Part shown: one piece after another, positions 18,989-29,115 of the stretch
Position numbering within the stretch: position 1 is the first letter of the stretch
How the letters are laid out: each line of letters begins with the position of its first letter
Assembly (NCBI RefSeq): GCF_000429085.1
Contig: NZ_AUBE01000006.1
Location: 186,001-250,000 of the forward strand
Direction: 5' to 3'
DNA length: 64,000 nucleotides
Origin: Streptomyces flavidovirens DSM 40150
Lineage (GTDB): Bacteria > Actinomycetota > Actinomycetes > Streptomycetales > Streptomycetaceae
The notes under the pieces: model-generated
Told to the model about the DNA's origin: nothing
Seen by the model: the letters and a program-made list of their open reading frames with translations, nothing else
The model's database searches: none
Position numbers and translations under genes: made by a program

Positions 18989-19045
18989 CAAGCATAAGTG
19001 ACTCTTGGGTTTGCCGCAGAATAATGGCGAGCAACTTTGAGTCAC
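18989..19045. promoter_or_regulatory. candidate LysR operator in a divergent promoter region
   Basis: CAAG-N11-CTTG (18989-19007) fits the T-N11-A geometry of LysR boxes and sits just upstream of the regulator start. An inverted pair GTGACTC (18998-19004) and GAGTCAC (19039-19045) spans the same 80-nt gap. Confidence 0.45.
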
Positions 19046-19064
19046 AGCCGGTTAGCGTTCGGCC

Positions 19065-19772
19065 ATGAAGCTTTTGACAGTGAATCTGGGCCGGGCACAG
19101 GCAGTGGACTACACCGATGCCCCGAGTGGCAGGACCGGCATTCACAAGCAGCCCGCCGATGGACCCGTACGGGTGGTGGCGCCCGGCCCGAAGGGTGTCG
19201 GGGCGAGCGGCCTGGTGGGGGACGCGGTGTGCGACACGCGCCACCACGGCGGGAACGACCAGGCGGTGTACGCCTTCGCGCGTGAGGACCTCGACGGCTG
19301 GGAGCGCGAGCTCGGACGCACCCTGGTCAACGGCTCGTTCGGCGAGAACCTCACCACCCTCGGGCTCGACGTGAACGGCGCGCTGATCGGTGAACGCTGG
19401 CGCATCGGCGGCGACTTGGTCCTGGAGGTGACCTGCGGGCGCATTCCGTGCCGTACGTTCGCCACCAGTCTCGGCGAGAAGGGGTGGGTCAGGCGCTTCA
19501 CGCGGCAGGCCGCGCCCGGCGCGTACCTGCGGGTGATCGCGCCCGGCGAGATACGGGCGGGCGACGCCATCGAGGTCGTGCACCGCCCCGCCCACGACGT
19601 CACGGTGAGCGTGCAGTTCAGGGCGGGGACGACGGAACGCGAGCTGCTGCCGCGCACGCTGGCGGCCGGTGACTCGCTGCACCCCGAGGCGCTGGAGGCC
19701 GCGCGCAAGTACGTCACCCGACAGTCCTCGGCGGGAAAGCCTGAAGGGCAGGCGGGGTATCCGGGGCACTAA
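19065..19772 (+). CDS. MOSC domain-containing protein (YiiM-like)
   Basis: A 235-residue single-domain MOSC protein without the N-terminal beta-barrel. MOSC domains occur in molybdenum-cofactor sulfurases and in YiiM-type reductases of N-hydroxylated substrates. Landmarks are HHGGNDQAVYAF (about 65-76), SFGENLTT (about 91-98) and the conserved Cys region VTCGRIPCRTF (about 122-132). ATG 19065 is 80 nt from the divergent LysR gene. Its stop codon forms the loop of a hairpin that leads into the downstream SDR gene. The substrate is unknown. Confidence 0.88.
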   Translation: MKLLTVNLGRAQAVDYTDAPSGRTGIHKQPADGPVRVVAPGPKGVGASGLVGDAVCDTRHHGGNDQAVYAFAREDLDGWERELGRTLVNGSFGENLTTLGLDVNGALIGERWRIGGDLVLEVTCGRIPCRTFATSLGEKGWVRRFTRQAAPGAYLRVIAPGEIRAGDAIEVVHRPAHDVTVSVQFRAGTTERELLPRTLAAGDSLHPEALEAARKYVTRQSSAGKPEGQAGYPGH

Positions 19773-19781
19773 CGTGCCCCG
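19762..19781 (+). promoter_or_regulatory. hairpin spanning the MOSC stop codon and the SDR ribosome site
   Basis: CGGGGCAC and GTGCCCCG form a perfect 8-bp stem whose 4-nt loop TAAC contains the TAA stop of the upstream gene. The GGGG in the left arm is the only ribosome-site candidate for the SDR (7 nt before GTG 19774). Ribosomes terminating on TAA would open it, suggesting translational coupling. Confidence 0.6.
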
Positions 19782-19782
19782 C

Positions 19783-20556
19783 ATGACGACTGCACTCATT
19801 ACAGGGGCGACAGCAGGCATCGGCGCCGCCTTCGCGCGACGCCTCGCCACGGACGGGCACAACCTGGTGCTGGTGGCCCGCGACACCGAGCGGCTCCAGG
19901 AGCAGGCGACAGAACTGCACGACCTGCACGGCATCGAGGCGGAGGTGCTGACCGCGGACCTGTCGACAGAGGCCGGGATCGCGTCGGCCGAGACGCGGTT
20001 GTCGGACCGCAGACATCCGGTGGATCTGCTCGTCAACAACGCCGGCTTCGGCAATAAGGGGCGCTTCCTCGAAGTGTCCATGGCCGACGAACTGACCATG
20101 CTGAAGGTGCACTGCGAGGCGGTCCTGCGGCTGACGGCGGCGGCCACGGCGGGGATGAAGGAGCGGGGGCGCGGCGGTGTCGTCAACGTCGCGTCGGTCG
20201 CGGCCTTCGTACCGCGCGGGACGTACGGCGCCTCGAAGGCGTGGGTCGTGCAGTTCACGCAGGGTGCGGCGCGGGACCTGGCGGGCAGCGGGGTACGGCT
20301 GATGGCGCTGTGCCCCGGCTTCGTGCGTACGGAATTCCACGAGCGGGCCGGGATGGGAACGGACAACATCCCGGCGTGGATGTGGCTGGACGCGGACAAG
20401 CTGGTGGCGGCGGCGATGGGCGATCTGGCGCGCGGGAAGACGGTGTCGGTGCCGGACCCCCGGTACAAGGCGCTGATGGGCGCGGTGAAGCTGGCGCCGC
20501 GCGGCCTGCTGGGAGGGATCACCTCCAAGACCGGCCGCAAGTACGGGCCCCAGTAG
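19783..20556 (+). CDS. short-chain dehydrogenase/reductase
   Basis: A classical SDR of about 257 residues: TGATAGIGAAFA cofactor loop (about 7-18), NNAGFG (about 84-89), and the catalytic Ser/Tyr-x3-Lys (YGASK, about 147-151). The DkhA/YqjQ-like layout with a C-terminal tail is common for oxidoreductases of unknown substrate. It starts 10 nt after the MOSC stop (ATG 19783) or at GTG 19774, which has the better-spaced GGGG. The two genes are very likely cotranscribed. Confidence 0.9.
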   Translation: MTTALITGATAGIGAAFARRLATDGHNLVLVARDTERLQEQATELHDLHGIEAEVLTADLSTEAGIASAETRLSDRRHPVDLLVNNAGFGNKGRFLEVSMADELTMLKVHCEAVLRLTAAATAGMKERGRGGVVNVASVAAFVPRGTYGASKAWVVQFTQGAARDLAGSGVRLMALCPGFVRTEFHERAGMGTDNIPAWMWLDADKLVAAAMGDLARGKTVSVPDPRYKALMGAVKLAPRGLLGGITSKTGRKYGPQ

Positions 20557-20645
20557 TCGAGTCCTCGGCACGGGTGCGCTCGTCGAGGGGCGTCGCCGGA
20601 ACGCGGAACCCGGCCTGATCGAACGTCAATGGATTGCGGTTGAAT

Positions 20646-20670
20646 GATCGAAATCCTATCGTTCGATCAC
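20646..20670. promoter_or_regulatory. operator-like dyad upstream of the sugar regulator gene
   Basis: TGATCGAA and TTCGATCA form perfect 8-bp arms around a 9-bp centre, 40 nt before the regulator start. The TCGATCA half-site recurs upstream of the binding-protein gene (21812-21819), which suggests autoregulation and control of the transport operon by the same protein. Confidence 0.7.
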
Positions 20671-20710
20671 GCTGGTTTCTGTGCCACACACTGCGAGGGG
20701 GACTGCCGCC

Positions 20711-21796
20711 GTGCGCGAGAGTGCTGCTGAACGTCACGACCGACTGCTAGGCCTGGTACGGGAACGGGGCTCGGCCCGCGTCTCGGAGCTCGCCGGCCGG
20801 CTGGGCGTCTCGGCCGTCACGGTGCGCCGGGACGTCGAGGAGTTGGCCGGGCGGGGGCTGCTCGACCGGGTGCACGGGTCGGTGTCGTGGCCGCGGGAGA
20901 AGGGCGGTCCGGCGCCGGCCGGGGCAGGCGCCGGCCTGGTGCTCGGCATGCTGGCCCCCTCGGCGACGTACTACTTCGCCGAGGTCATCCGGGGCGCGCA
21001 CGAGGCCGCGGCGCGGGCCGGCGCCCGGCTGATCCTGCGGATCTGCGACTACCGCCCGGAGGAGGACCAGGCACGCACCGAAGGCCTGCTGGCGGCCGGG
21101 GCCGAGGGGCTGCTGGTGGCGCCTGGATGGCGGCGGCCGGGCGACCCGGCGGCGTACGGCGACTGGATCACCTCGCTGCCCGTGCCCACCGTGCTGCTGG
21201 AGCGGCAGCCGGTGCCCGGGTCGCCGCTGGACGGGCTCGACCGGGTCTGCTCGGACCACCGGCACGGGGTGCTGCTGGCCGTGCGCCACCTGATGGAGCT
21301 GGGGCACGGGGCGCCGCTGCTGATGGCCCGTGACGACTCGCCGACGGCTCTCGCGGTGCGTTCGGGGTACGCGGAGGCGCTCGGCGCGCTGAGGGTGCGG
21401 GCGCCGCGGGAGGTGATCGACTCCGTACCGGCGGAGGTGCGTCCGGACCGGTTCGAAGCGGCGGTGCAGGCACTGCGGGCGGCGGTCGCCTCCGGGACGG
21501 CAACGGCCGCGCTGATCCACAACGACGTGGACGCGATCCAGGTGGTGCAGCGGCTCGCGGAGCTCGGTGTGCGGGTGCCGCGGGATCTCGCGCTCATCGC
21601 GTACGACGACGAGGTGGCGGCGCTCGCGGACACCCCGCTGACAGCGGTGGCACCGCCCAAGCACGAGGTGGGACGGCATGCGACCGGGCTGCTGGTGGAG
21701 CGGCTCGGGCAGCAGCGCGGGGCGGACGGGCAGGAGCCGCGGCGGCATCTGACGCTGCTTCCGCAGTTGCGCGTACGGGCGTCCTGCGGAGCCTGA
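20711..21796 (+). CDS. DeoR-type HTH / LacI-type sensor transcriptional regulator
   Basis: A 361-residue regulator joining a DeoR-like winged HTH (about 5-55: RGSARVSELAGRLGVS, then TVRRDVEEL) to a LacI/periplasmic-binding sugar sensor (about 75-355: HLMELGH, then IAYDDEVAAL). GTG 20711 follows GAGGGGG. The gene is followed by a lipoprotein binding protein, two permeases and a dehydrogenase, so it most likely represses sugar uptake until its ligand appears. The matched dyads upstream of itself and of the transport genes support this. Confidence 0.92.
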   Translation: MRESAAERHDRLLGLVRERGSARVSELAGRLGVSAVTVRRDVEELAGRGLLDRVHGSVSWPREKGGPAPAGAGAGLVLGMLAPSATYYFAEVIRGAHEAAARAGARLILRICDYRPEEDQARTEGLLAAGAEGLLVAPGWRRPGDPAAYGDWITSLPVPTVLLERQPVPGSPLDGLDRVCSDHRHGVLLAVRHLMELGHGAPLLMARDDSPTALAVRSGYAEALGALRVRAPREVIDSVPAEVRPDRFEAAVQALRAAVASGTATAALIHNDVDAIQVVQRLAELGVRVPRDLALIAYDDEVAALADTPLTAVAPPKHEVGRHATGLLVERLGQQRGADGQEPRRHLTLLPQLRVRASCGA

Positions 21797-21811
21797 ACCA
21801 TCTGTTCTTTT

Positions 21812-21863
21812 CTCGATCAATCGATCTTTCGCTCTTGACTTCGCTCAGTGCTGGCTCAAGGAT
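21812..21863 (+). promoter_or_regulatory. promoter and operator of the sugar ABC transport operon
   Basis: TTGACT (21835-21840) and AAGGAT (21858-21863) are 17 bp apart, a reasonable vegetative promoter. Immediately upstream lies CTCGATCAATCGATC (21812-21826), repeating the half-site found before the regulator gene. The position just upstream of -35 would suit repression or looping. Confidence 0.65.
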
Positions 21864-21904
21864 CACGGCCAACGCAATGTCGCCGCCCGTTCAGGAGCCG
21901 TGCC

Positions 21905-23227
21905 GTGAGCCCCAGTTGGAACAGAACGTCCCCTGCCATAGTCGGCGCCGCCACCGCCCTCGCCGTTCTCACGGCCTGCGGCGGCGGCGGTAACGGCAGC
22001 AACGACAGCACCGACGGAACGAAGCCCGTCTCGATCACCTTCTGGGGGTGGGCCAAGGGCTCGAAGGAGGTGGTCGACGCCTTCAACGCCTCGCACAAGA
22101 ACATCCGGGTGAAGTACGAGGAGATCCCCTCCGGCAACGCCGGTGGCTACGCCAAGATCTCCAACGCCGTGAAGGCCGGCAACGCCCCCGACCTGGTATC
22201 CATCGAGTACCCGATGCTCCCGGAGTTCGTCAGCCAGGGCTCGGTCCAGGACATCAGCGGCCACCTGACCGATGACGTGAAGAAGAAGTTCCTGCCGCAG
22301 GCGGTCGAGCTGACCACCCTGGGCGGCAAGAACTGGGCCGTCCCCTTCGACGCCTCGCCGCAGGCCTTCTACTACCGCAAGGACCTGTTCACGAAGTACG
22401 GCGTCGAAGTCCCCACGACATGGGACGAGTTCCGCGAGGCCGCCGAGAAGGTCAAGAAGGCCGACGGGAAGGCACGCATCGGCACCTTCTTCCCCGACGA
22501 CCCGACCACCTTCCAGGCGATGGCCTGGCAGGCCGGCGCCCAGTGGTTCAAGGCCGAGGGCGACACCTGGAAGGTCGACACGAGCGACGCCGCGACGACG
22601 AAGGTGGCGGCGTACTGGCAGGGGCTGCTCGACGACGGCCTGGTCCGCAACAACGCCTCCTTCAGCCCGGAGTGGACCAACTCCCTCAAGAGCGGCGGCA
22701 CCATCGGCTATCTCGGCGCCTCCTGGGGCGCGGGCGTCCTGACGGGCACCCTGCCGGAGCAGAGCGGCAAGTGGGCCGTCGCCCCGATGCCGTCGTGGGA
22801 CGGCAAGCCGGCCAGCGGCATGCTGGGCGGCTCGACCTTCGCCGTGACCAAGGGCAGCGACAAGACCGGGGCGGCGGTCGAGTTCGCGAAGTGGATGACG
22901 ACCACGGAGGACGGCATCAAGGCCCGGATCGCCTCCGGTACGTCGAGTGCCTTCCCAGCCGCGGCAGAGCTGCGGCCGGCCGCGAAGCAGGCCTTCGACG
23001 CGACGTACTACGGCGGCCAGGACATCTACCAGGTCTTCGAGGACGCCGGCGCCTCCATCAGCCCCCACTGGGCCTGGGGTCCGAGCACCGGTACCACCAA
23101 CACCGTCATCAAGGACGAGTTCGGCAGGGTCGCGCGCGGCGGCGCGACGATCGCCGACGCGGTCAGGGCCGGGCACGACGCGACGGTCTCCGAGCTGAAG
23201 AAGCGCGGCCTGAAGGTGGAGGGCTGA
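21905..23227 (+). CDS. extracellular sugar-binding lipoprotein of an ABC importer
   Basis: A 440-residue family-1 (MalE-like) solute-binding lipoprotein. The signal peptide ends in the lipobox LTAC (about residue 21), so the mature protein is anchored to the outer face of the membrane. Landmarks of the fold include FWGWAKGSKEVVDAFN, PDLVSIEYPMLPEF and LGGSTFAVTKGSD. GTG 21905 has GGAG 7 nt upstream. It is the first gene of an operon with two permeases; the sugar is unknown. Confidence 0.93.
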   Translation: MSPSWNRTSPAIVGAATALAVLTACGGGGNGSNDSTDGTKPVSITFWGWAKGSKEVVDAFNASHKNIRVKYEEIPSGNAGGYAKISNAVKAGNAPDLVSIEYPMLPEFVSQGSVQDISGHLTDDVKKKFLPQAVELTTLGGKNWAVPFDASPQAFYYRKDLFTKYGVEVPTTWDEFREAAEKVKKADGKARIGTFFPDDPTTFQAMAWQAGAQWFKAEGDTWKVDTSDAATTKVAAYWQGLLDDGLVRNNASFSPEWTNSLKSGGTIGYLGASWGAGVLTGTLPEQSGKWAVAPMPSWDGKPASGMLGGSTFAVTKGSDKTGAAVEFAKWMTTTEDGIKARIASGTSSAFPAAAELRPAAKQAFDATYYGGQDIYQVFEDAGASISPHWAWGPSTGTTNTVIKDEFGRVARGGATIADAVRAGHDATVSELKKRGLKVEG

Positions 23228-23234
23228 GAAGAAC

Positions 23235-24128
23235 GTGAAGGCCACCCGCACCCATACCGCCGCCGGCGTACTGCTGACTCCCTTCTTCGTCCTCTTCACC
23301 CTGGTGATGGTGGTGCCGATCGGATACGCGGTCTGGCTGAGCCTGTTCACCGAGAAACAGTCGGGACTGGGCTTCGGCGGAAAGGAGACCGTCTTCAGCG
23401 GCCTCGCCAACTACGCGGCGGCGCTGGGTGATCCGGCCTTCCGCGAGGGCTTCGCCGTACTCCTCGGGTACTGCGTCTTCTACATCCCGCTGATGATCGG
23501 CGGAGCCCTCGCACTCGCACTGCTCCTCGACTCCACGCTGGCCCGCGCCCGCCGCTTCTTCCAGCTCGCGCTCTTCCTGCCGCACGCCGTACCGGGCATC
23601 ATCGCCGCGCTGATCTGGGTCTATCTCTATACGCCCCAGCTCAGCCCGGTCGTCGACGCCATGGAGGCCGGCGGCATCGGCTTCGACTTCTTCGCACCCG
23701 AAGGCGCCCTCCCCTCCGTCATCAACATCGCGCTGTGGGAATGGCTCGGCTACAACATGGTGATCTTCTACGCCGCCCTCCAGGCCGTCGACCGCTCCGT
23801 GCTCGAAGCGGCCACGGTGGACGGGGCGGGCGCCTGGCGCATCGCGCTCAGCATCAAGGTCCCGCTGATCCGCGCCTCGGTCGTGATGGTCGCGCTGTTC
23901 ACGGTCATCGGCTCGCTGCAGCTCTTCACCGAGCCGCTGATCATCAACAAGGGCACCGGATCATCCGTCACCTCCACCTGGACGCCGAACATGTACGCGT
24001 ACACCGCGGCCTTCGACCGTAACGACTACGGGCTCGCGGCCGCCGCCTCCGTACTCCTCGCGCTCACCGCCGCGCTGCTCTCCTTCGCCGTCACCCGCTT
24101 CACCGGCCGGAAGGGGAAGAAGGCATGA
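23235..24128 (+). CDS. sugar ABC transporter permease (MalF/UgpA type)
   Basis: A 297-residue inner-membrane permease with six hydrophobic segments and the EAA loop for ATPase docking (EAATVDGAGAWRIALSIKVP, about 192-211). It starts at GTG 23235, seven nt after the binding-protein stop, and overlaps the next permease by 4 nt. No ATPase gene is in the operon; Streptomyces sugar importers commonly share MsiK. Confidence 0.94.
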   Translation: MKATRTHTAAGVLLTPFFVLFTLVMVVPIGYAVWLSLFTEKQSGLGFGGKETVFSGLANYAAALGDPAFREGFAVLLGYCVFYIPLMIGGALALALLLDSTLARARRFFQLALFLPHAVPGIIAALIWVYLYTPQLSPVVDAMEAGGIGFDFFAPEGALPSVINIALWEWLGYNMVIFYAALQAVDRSVLEAATVDGAGAWRIALSIKVPLIRASVVMVALFTVIGSLQLFTEPLIINKGTGSSVTSTWTPNMYAYTAAFDRNDYGLAAAASVLLALTAALLSFAVTRFTGRKGKKA

Positions 24129-24994
24129 ACTCTCCCGCCAAAGGCTCTCCGACCCAGGCCAGTCGCCGGCTTTCGAAGACCGCGGTCAACGGCGCGCTCG
24201 TCCTCGCCACGCTCTACATGCTTCTCCCCCTCGTCTGGCTGGTCACCGCCGCCACCAAGGACACCGGCGGCCTGCTCGCCGGAAACGCCTTCTCCTTCGA
24301 GGACTTCAACCTCGGCGCGAACCTGTCCGCGCTGGCGACGTACAGCGACGGCGTCTACTTCCGCTGGTACCTCAACAGCCTTCTGTACGCGGGCGGCGGA
24401 GCCGTGGTCAGCTCGCTGATCAGCGTCGCCGCGGGCTACGCCTTCGACAAGTACCACTTCCCCTGCAAGGAGAAGCTCTTCGGCGTCGTCCTGCTCGGCG
24501 TGCTGGTCCCGACCACCGCGCTCGCCCTGCCCATGTACCTGCTCGCCAGCGAGGTGGGCATCGTCAACACCTACTGGGCCGTGCTCGTCCCCGTACTCGT
24601 CCACCCCTTCGGCGTCTACCTCGCCCGGGTCTTCAGCGCCGGCTACATCCCGGACGAGGCCCTCGAAGCCGCCCGTATCGACGGGGCCGGCGAGCTGCGC
24701 ACCTTCTGGTCCATCGGTATGCGCATGATCATGCCGGGCTTCGTGACCGTCTTCCTCTTCCAGTTCACCGCGATCTGGAACAACTTCTTCCTCCCCCTGG
24801 TGATGCTCTCGGACCAGGAGCTCTTCCCGCTGAGCCTCGGTCTGTACGCGTGGAACAGCAACGCCCACGGCGAGCCGGAGTTCTACCCGCTCGTCGTCAC
24901 CGGCTCCCTCCTCGCCGTCGTCCCCCTGATCGTCGCCTTCGTCTCCCTCCAGCGGCACTGGAAGGCCGGGCTCACCGCCGGAAGCGTCAAGTGA
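24125..24994 (+). CDS. sugar ABC transporter permease (MalG/UgpE type)
   Basis: A 289-residue partner permease with six membrane segments and the EAA loop (EAARIDGAGELRTFWSI, about 181-197). It overlaps the upstream permease in an ATGA junction, the sign of tight translational coupling. It would form a heterodimer with the preceding protein in the same importer. Confidence 0.94.
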   Translation: MNSPAKGSPTQASRRLSKTAVNGALVLATLYMLLPLVWLVTAATKDTGGLLAGNAFSFEDFNLGANLSALATYSDGVYFRWYLNSLLYAGGGAVVSSLISVAAGYAFDKYHFPCKEKLFGVVLLGVLVPTTALALPMYLLASEVGIVNTYWAVLVPVLVHPFGVYLARVFSAGYIPDEALEAARIDGAGELRTFWSIGMRMIMPGFVTVFLFQFTAIWNNFFLPLVMLSDQELFPLSLGLYAWNSNAHGEPEFYPLVVTGSLLAVVPLIVAFVSLQRHWKAGLTAGSVK

Positions 24995-25053
24995 CGCACG
25001 TGAGCGACCGTCACGCGCCCGTCACGCGACCGAAGAGGAGCCCGACTTCCACC

Positions 25054-26082
25054 ATGCACCACGCCACTGACAATCAGCCGTCCCTGCTCCTCGCCATGGC
25101 CCCCGGCATCGCGGAACGCCTGTTCACCGAGCGCCACCGCGCCCGCCTGGCCGAGCTGTCGCGCACCGATCCGCACCTCGTCGCGCACGACCTCACCACC
25201 CCCGCACCGCACATCGCGGCGGCCTTCGCCGAGGCGGAGGTCCTCTTCACGTGCTGGGGCGCCACCCCGCTCACCGCCGAAGTCCTCGACGCCGCCCCGA
25301 ACCTGCGCGCCGTCATCCACGCGGCGGGTTCCGTCAAGCACCACATCACCCGGGCCTGCTGGGACCGCGGCATCGCCGTGACCTCGGCAGCAGCCGCGAA
25401 CGCGCTGCCCGTGGCCGAGTACACGCTCGCCGCGATCCTCTTCGCCGGCAAACGCGTCCTGCTCGCGGCCGCCCGCTATCGCGCCCTGCGCGCCGGCCAC
25501 GACTGGCGCGCGGAACTCGACGGCGCCGGAAACCACCGCCGCACCGTGGGCATCGTCGGTGCCTCGCGCATCGGGCGCCGCGTCATCGAACTGCTGCGCC
25601 CCTTCGACCTGGACGTCCTGCTGTACGACCCGTACGTCGACCCGCGCGAAGCCGCCGCGCTCGGCGTCGAGCTCGCGCCCCTCGACGAGCTGTGCGCCCG
25701 CAGCTCCGTCGTCTCGGTCCACGCCCCCCAGCTCCCGGCGACCCACCACATGATCGACGCCCGCCGGCTGGCCGCGATGCCCACCGGCGCAACGCTGATC
25801 AACACCGCCCGCGGCTCCCTCATCGACGAGGCCGCGCTGCTCCCCGAGCTGGCCTCCGGCCGCCTGAACGCCGTACTCGACGTGACGGAACCGGAACTGC
25901 CGCCCCCGGACTCGCCGTTGTACGACCTCCCCAACGTCCTGCTGACGCCCCACATCGCGGGATCCCTCGGCGACGAACTCCACCGCATGGCCGACCAGTC
26001 CCTGGACGAGCTGGAGCGTTACGCGGCGGGCCGCCCCTTCGCCGATCCCGTCCACCCGGCGGCCCTGCACCACTCCGCCTGA
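25054..26082 (+). CDS. D-isomer-specific 2-hydroxyacid dehydrogenase family protein
   Basis: A 342-residue NAD-dependent dehydrogenase of the phosphoglycerate/formate dehydrogenase fold. The cofactor loop is GIVGASRIGRRV (about 166-177). The catalytic triad is present: Arg in NTARGSLID, Glu in DVTEPE and His in TPHIAGS. It directly follows the sugar permeases and is probably in the same operon, suggesting it processes a sugar acid or keto acid derived from the imported ligand. ATG 25054 is chosen; GTG 24991, overlapping the permease stop with GGAAG upstream, is a credible alternative. Confidence 0.88.
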   Translation: MHHATDNQPSLLLAMAPGIAERLFTERHRARLAELSRTDPHLVAHDLTTPAPHIAAAFAEAEVLFTCWGATPLTAEVLDAAPNLRAVIHAAGSVKHHITRACWDRGIAVTSAAAANALPVAEYTLAAILFAGKRVLLAAARYRALRAGHDWRAELDGAGNHRRTVGIVGASRIGRRVIELLRPFDLDVLLYDPYVDPREAAALGVELAPLDELCARSSVVSVHAPQLPATHHMIDARRLAAMPTGATLINTARGSLIDEAALLPELASGRLNAVLDVTEPELPPPDSPLYDLPNVLLTPHIAGSLGDELHRMADQSLDELERYAAGRPFADPVHPAALHHSA

Positions 26083-26145
26083 CACGGACGGACAATCCAC
26101 GCATTTCACTAGACTGGACGTGTCCCACCCCAGACGGGAGGCGCC

Positions 26146-26841
26146 ATGAAATTCGTACAGCTAATCGATTACAAGACCGAGCGGTCCGATGACATGAACC
26201 GGCTCATGGACAGGTGGGTCGAACAGACCAAGGGCAAGCGGACCGCCACGCACAACATCATCGGCAAGGACCGGTCCGAGACCAACCACTACGTCGAGAT
26301 CGTCGAATTCCCGTCGCACGAAGAGGCGATGAAGAACTCCCATCTGCCGGAGACCGATCGCACATTCCAGGAGATGGTGACGCTCTGTGACGGGATGCCG
26401 TCGTTCACCGACCTCGATGTGGTCCGCGACGAACAGCTGAACAAGGACCTGTGCAACCGGTTCTTCGACGAGATCGCCGTCGGCGGCAACCTGGACGCCA
26501 TCGACGAGGTGTTCGCGGCCGACTACCGGGACCACGACATCCTCAAGGAAGAGGACACCACGGTCGGCGCCGACGTCATCCGCAGTGACCTGACCGGCTG
26601 GCGCGACGGCTTCGACTTCCGCTTCACCATCGACAAGCAGGTGGCCGAGGGCGACGACGTCGTAACGCTGTGGACCTGGAACGGCACCCACAAGGGTGAA
26701 TTCATGGGCGTCGCCCCCACGGGCAAGAAGTGCGCCATGACCGGCACCACGGTCTTCAGCTGCCACGACGGGAAGATCCGGGAAGGCTGGTGGCACATGG
26801 ATGCCATGAGCCTGATGCGGCAGCTCGGCGCGATCCGTTAG
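26146..26841 (+). CDS. fusion of an ABM-like ferredoxin-fold domain and a SnoaL-like domain
   Basis: A 231-residue protein with two alpha/beta-barrel-type halves. Residues about 1-95 resemble dimeric ferredoxin-like (antibiotic biosynthesis monooxygenase-type) domains, with paired strands MKFVQLIDY and NHYVEIVEF. Residues about 105-231 are a SnoaL/ester-cyclase-like domain (FFDEIAVGGNLDAIDEVFAADY, in pieces; FMGVAPTGK; GKIREGWWHMD), with the usual His/Asp positions for a polyketide-cyclase or isomerase pocket. I do not know a substrate. It stands alone and faces groEL1 across a terminator. Confidence 0.8.
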   Translation: MKFVQLIDYKTERSDDMNRLMDRWVEQTKGKRTATHNIIGKDRSETNHYVEIVEFPSHEEAMKNSHLPETDRTFQEMVTLCDGMPSFTDLDVVRDEQLNKDLCNRFFDEIAVGGNLDAIDEVFAADYRDHDILKEEDTTVGADVIRSDLTGWRDGFDFRFTIDKQVAEGDDVVTLWTWNGTHKGEFMGVAPTGKKCAMTGTTVFSCHDGKIREGWWHMDAMSLMRQLGAIR

Positions 26842-26866
26842 ACAGAATCCCGCACAGAAAACAGCG

Positions 26867-26907
26867 AGGCCCCCGTCCCCACCACTGAGCGGTGGAAACA
26901 GGGGCCT
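26867..26907. terminator. bidirectional terminator between convergent genes
   Basis: An outer stem AGGCCCC/GGGGCCT encloses an inner CCACC/GGTGG hairpin. It lies between the ABM-SnoaL gene and the 3' end of groEL1, 17 nt past the groEL1 stop. Confidence 0.8.
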
Positions 26908-26924
26908 TCTGGCGTCGTACGACG

Positions 26925-28622
<1,698 letters not shown>

Positions 28623-28644
28623 TCAAAAGCAATCTTCGGGCGAA

Positions 28645-28953
28645 TTACTTCTCGATGATCGCGAGCACGTCGCGAGCCGAGAGGACGAGGTACTCCTCGC
28701 CGCTGTACTTCACCTCGGTGCCGCCGTACTTGCTGTACAGCACGACATCGCCGACGGATACGTCGAGCGGCAGGCGCTCGCCGTTCTCGAAGCGGCCCGG
28801 GCCCACGGCCAGGACGACGCCCTCCTGGGGCTTCTCCTTGGCGGTGTCCGGAATGACCAGGCCAGAGGCCGTGGTCTGCTCGGCGTCGAGCGGCTGGACC
28901 ACAATGCGGTCCTCGAGCGGCTTGATGGCAACCTTGGAGCTGGTGGTCGTCAC
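28645..28953 (-). CDS. groES: 10-kDa co-chaperonin GroES
   Basis: The 102-residue GroES lid protein. Typical features are [10 protein letters not shown] at the N-terminus, the mobile loop ([20 protein letters not shown] region) and the C-terminal [13 protein letters not shown]. It is the first gene of the operon, with a promoter flanked by two CIRCE operators about 130 nt upstream. Confidence 0.98.
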   Translation of the reverse strand: MTTTSSKVAIKPLEDRIVVQPLDAEQTTASGLVIPDTAKEKPQEGVVLAVGPGRFENGERLPLDVSVGDVVLYSKYGGTEVKYSGEEYLVLSARDVLAIIEK

Positions 28954-29054
28954 GGTCCGGTCTCCCCCTTCGGAGATCTCACGGGGTTAACTGATGTGGG
29001 GTGGCGACCAGGTGGATCCGTCGTCGCGGGTGCCGGACCTGCCCGTCGCTACTG

Positions 29055-29081
29055 TTGGCACTCCCCAGTGGAGAGTGCCAA
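29055..29081. promoter_or_regulatory. CIRCE operator (proximal)
   Basis: TTGGCACTC-N9-GAGTGCCAA, a perfect inverted repeat matching the HrcA-binding CIRCE element. It overlaps the predicted transcription start of groES. Confidence 0.95.
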
Positions 29082-29086
29082 CGCCG

Positions 29087-29115
29087 AGACTATGACGCGG
29101 TTAGCACTCGGTCAA
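29087..29115 (-). promoter_or_regulatory. groES-groEL1 promoter
   Basis: On the minus strand TTGACC (29110-29115) and TAGTCT (29087-29092) are 17 bp apart. The -35 lies inside the spacer of the distal CIRCE and the start falls at the proximal CIRCE, so HrcA binding at either would block it. Confidence 0.85.
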
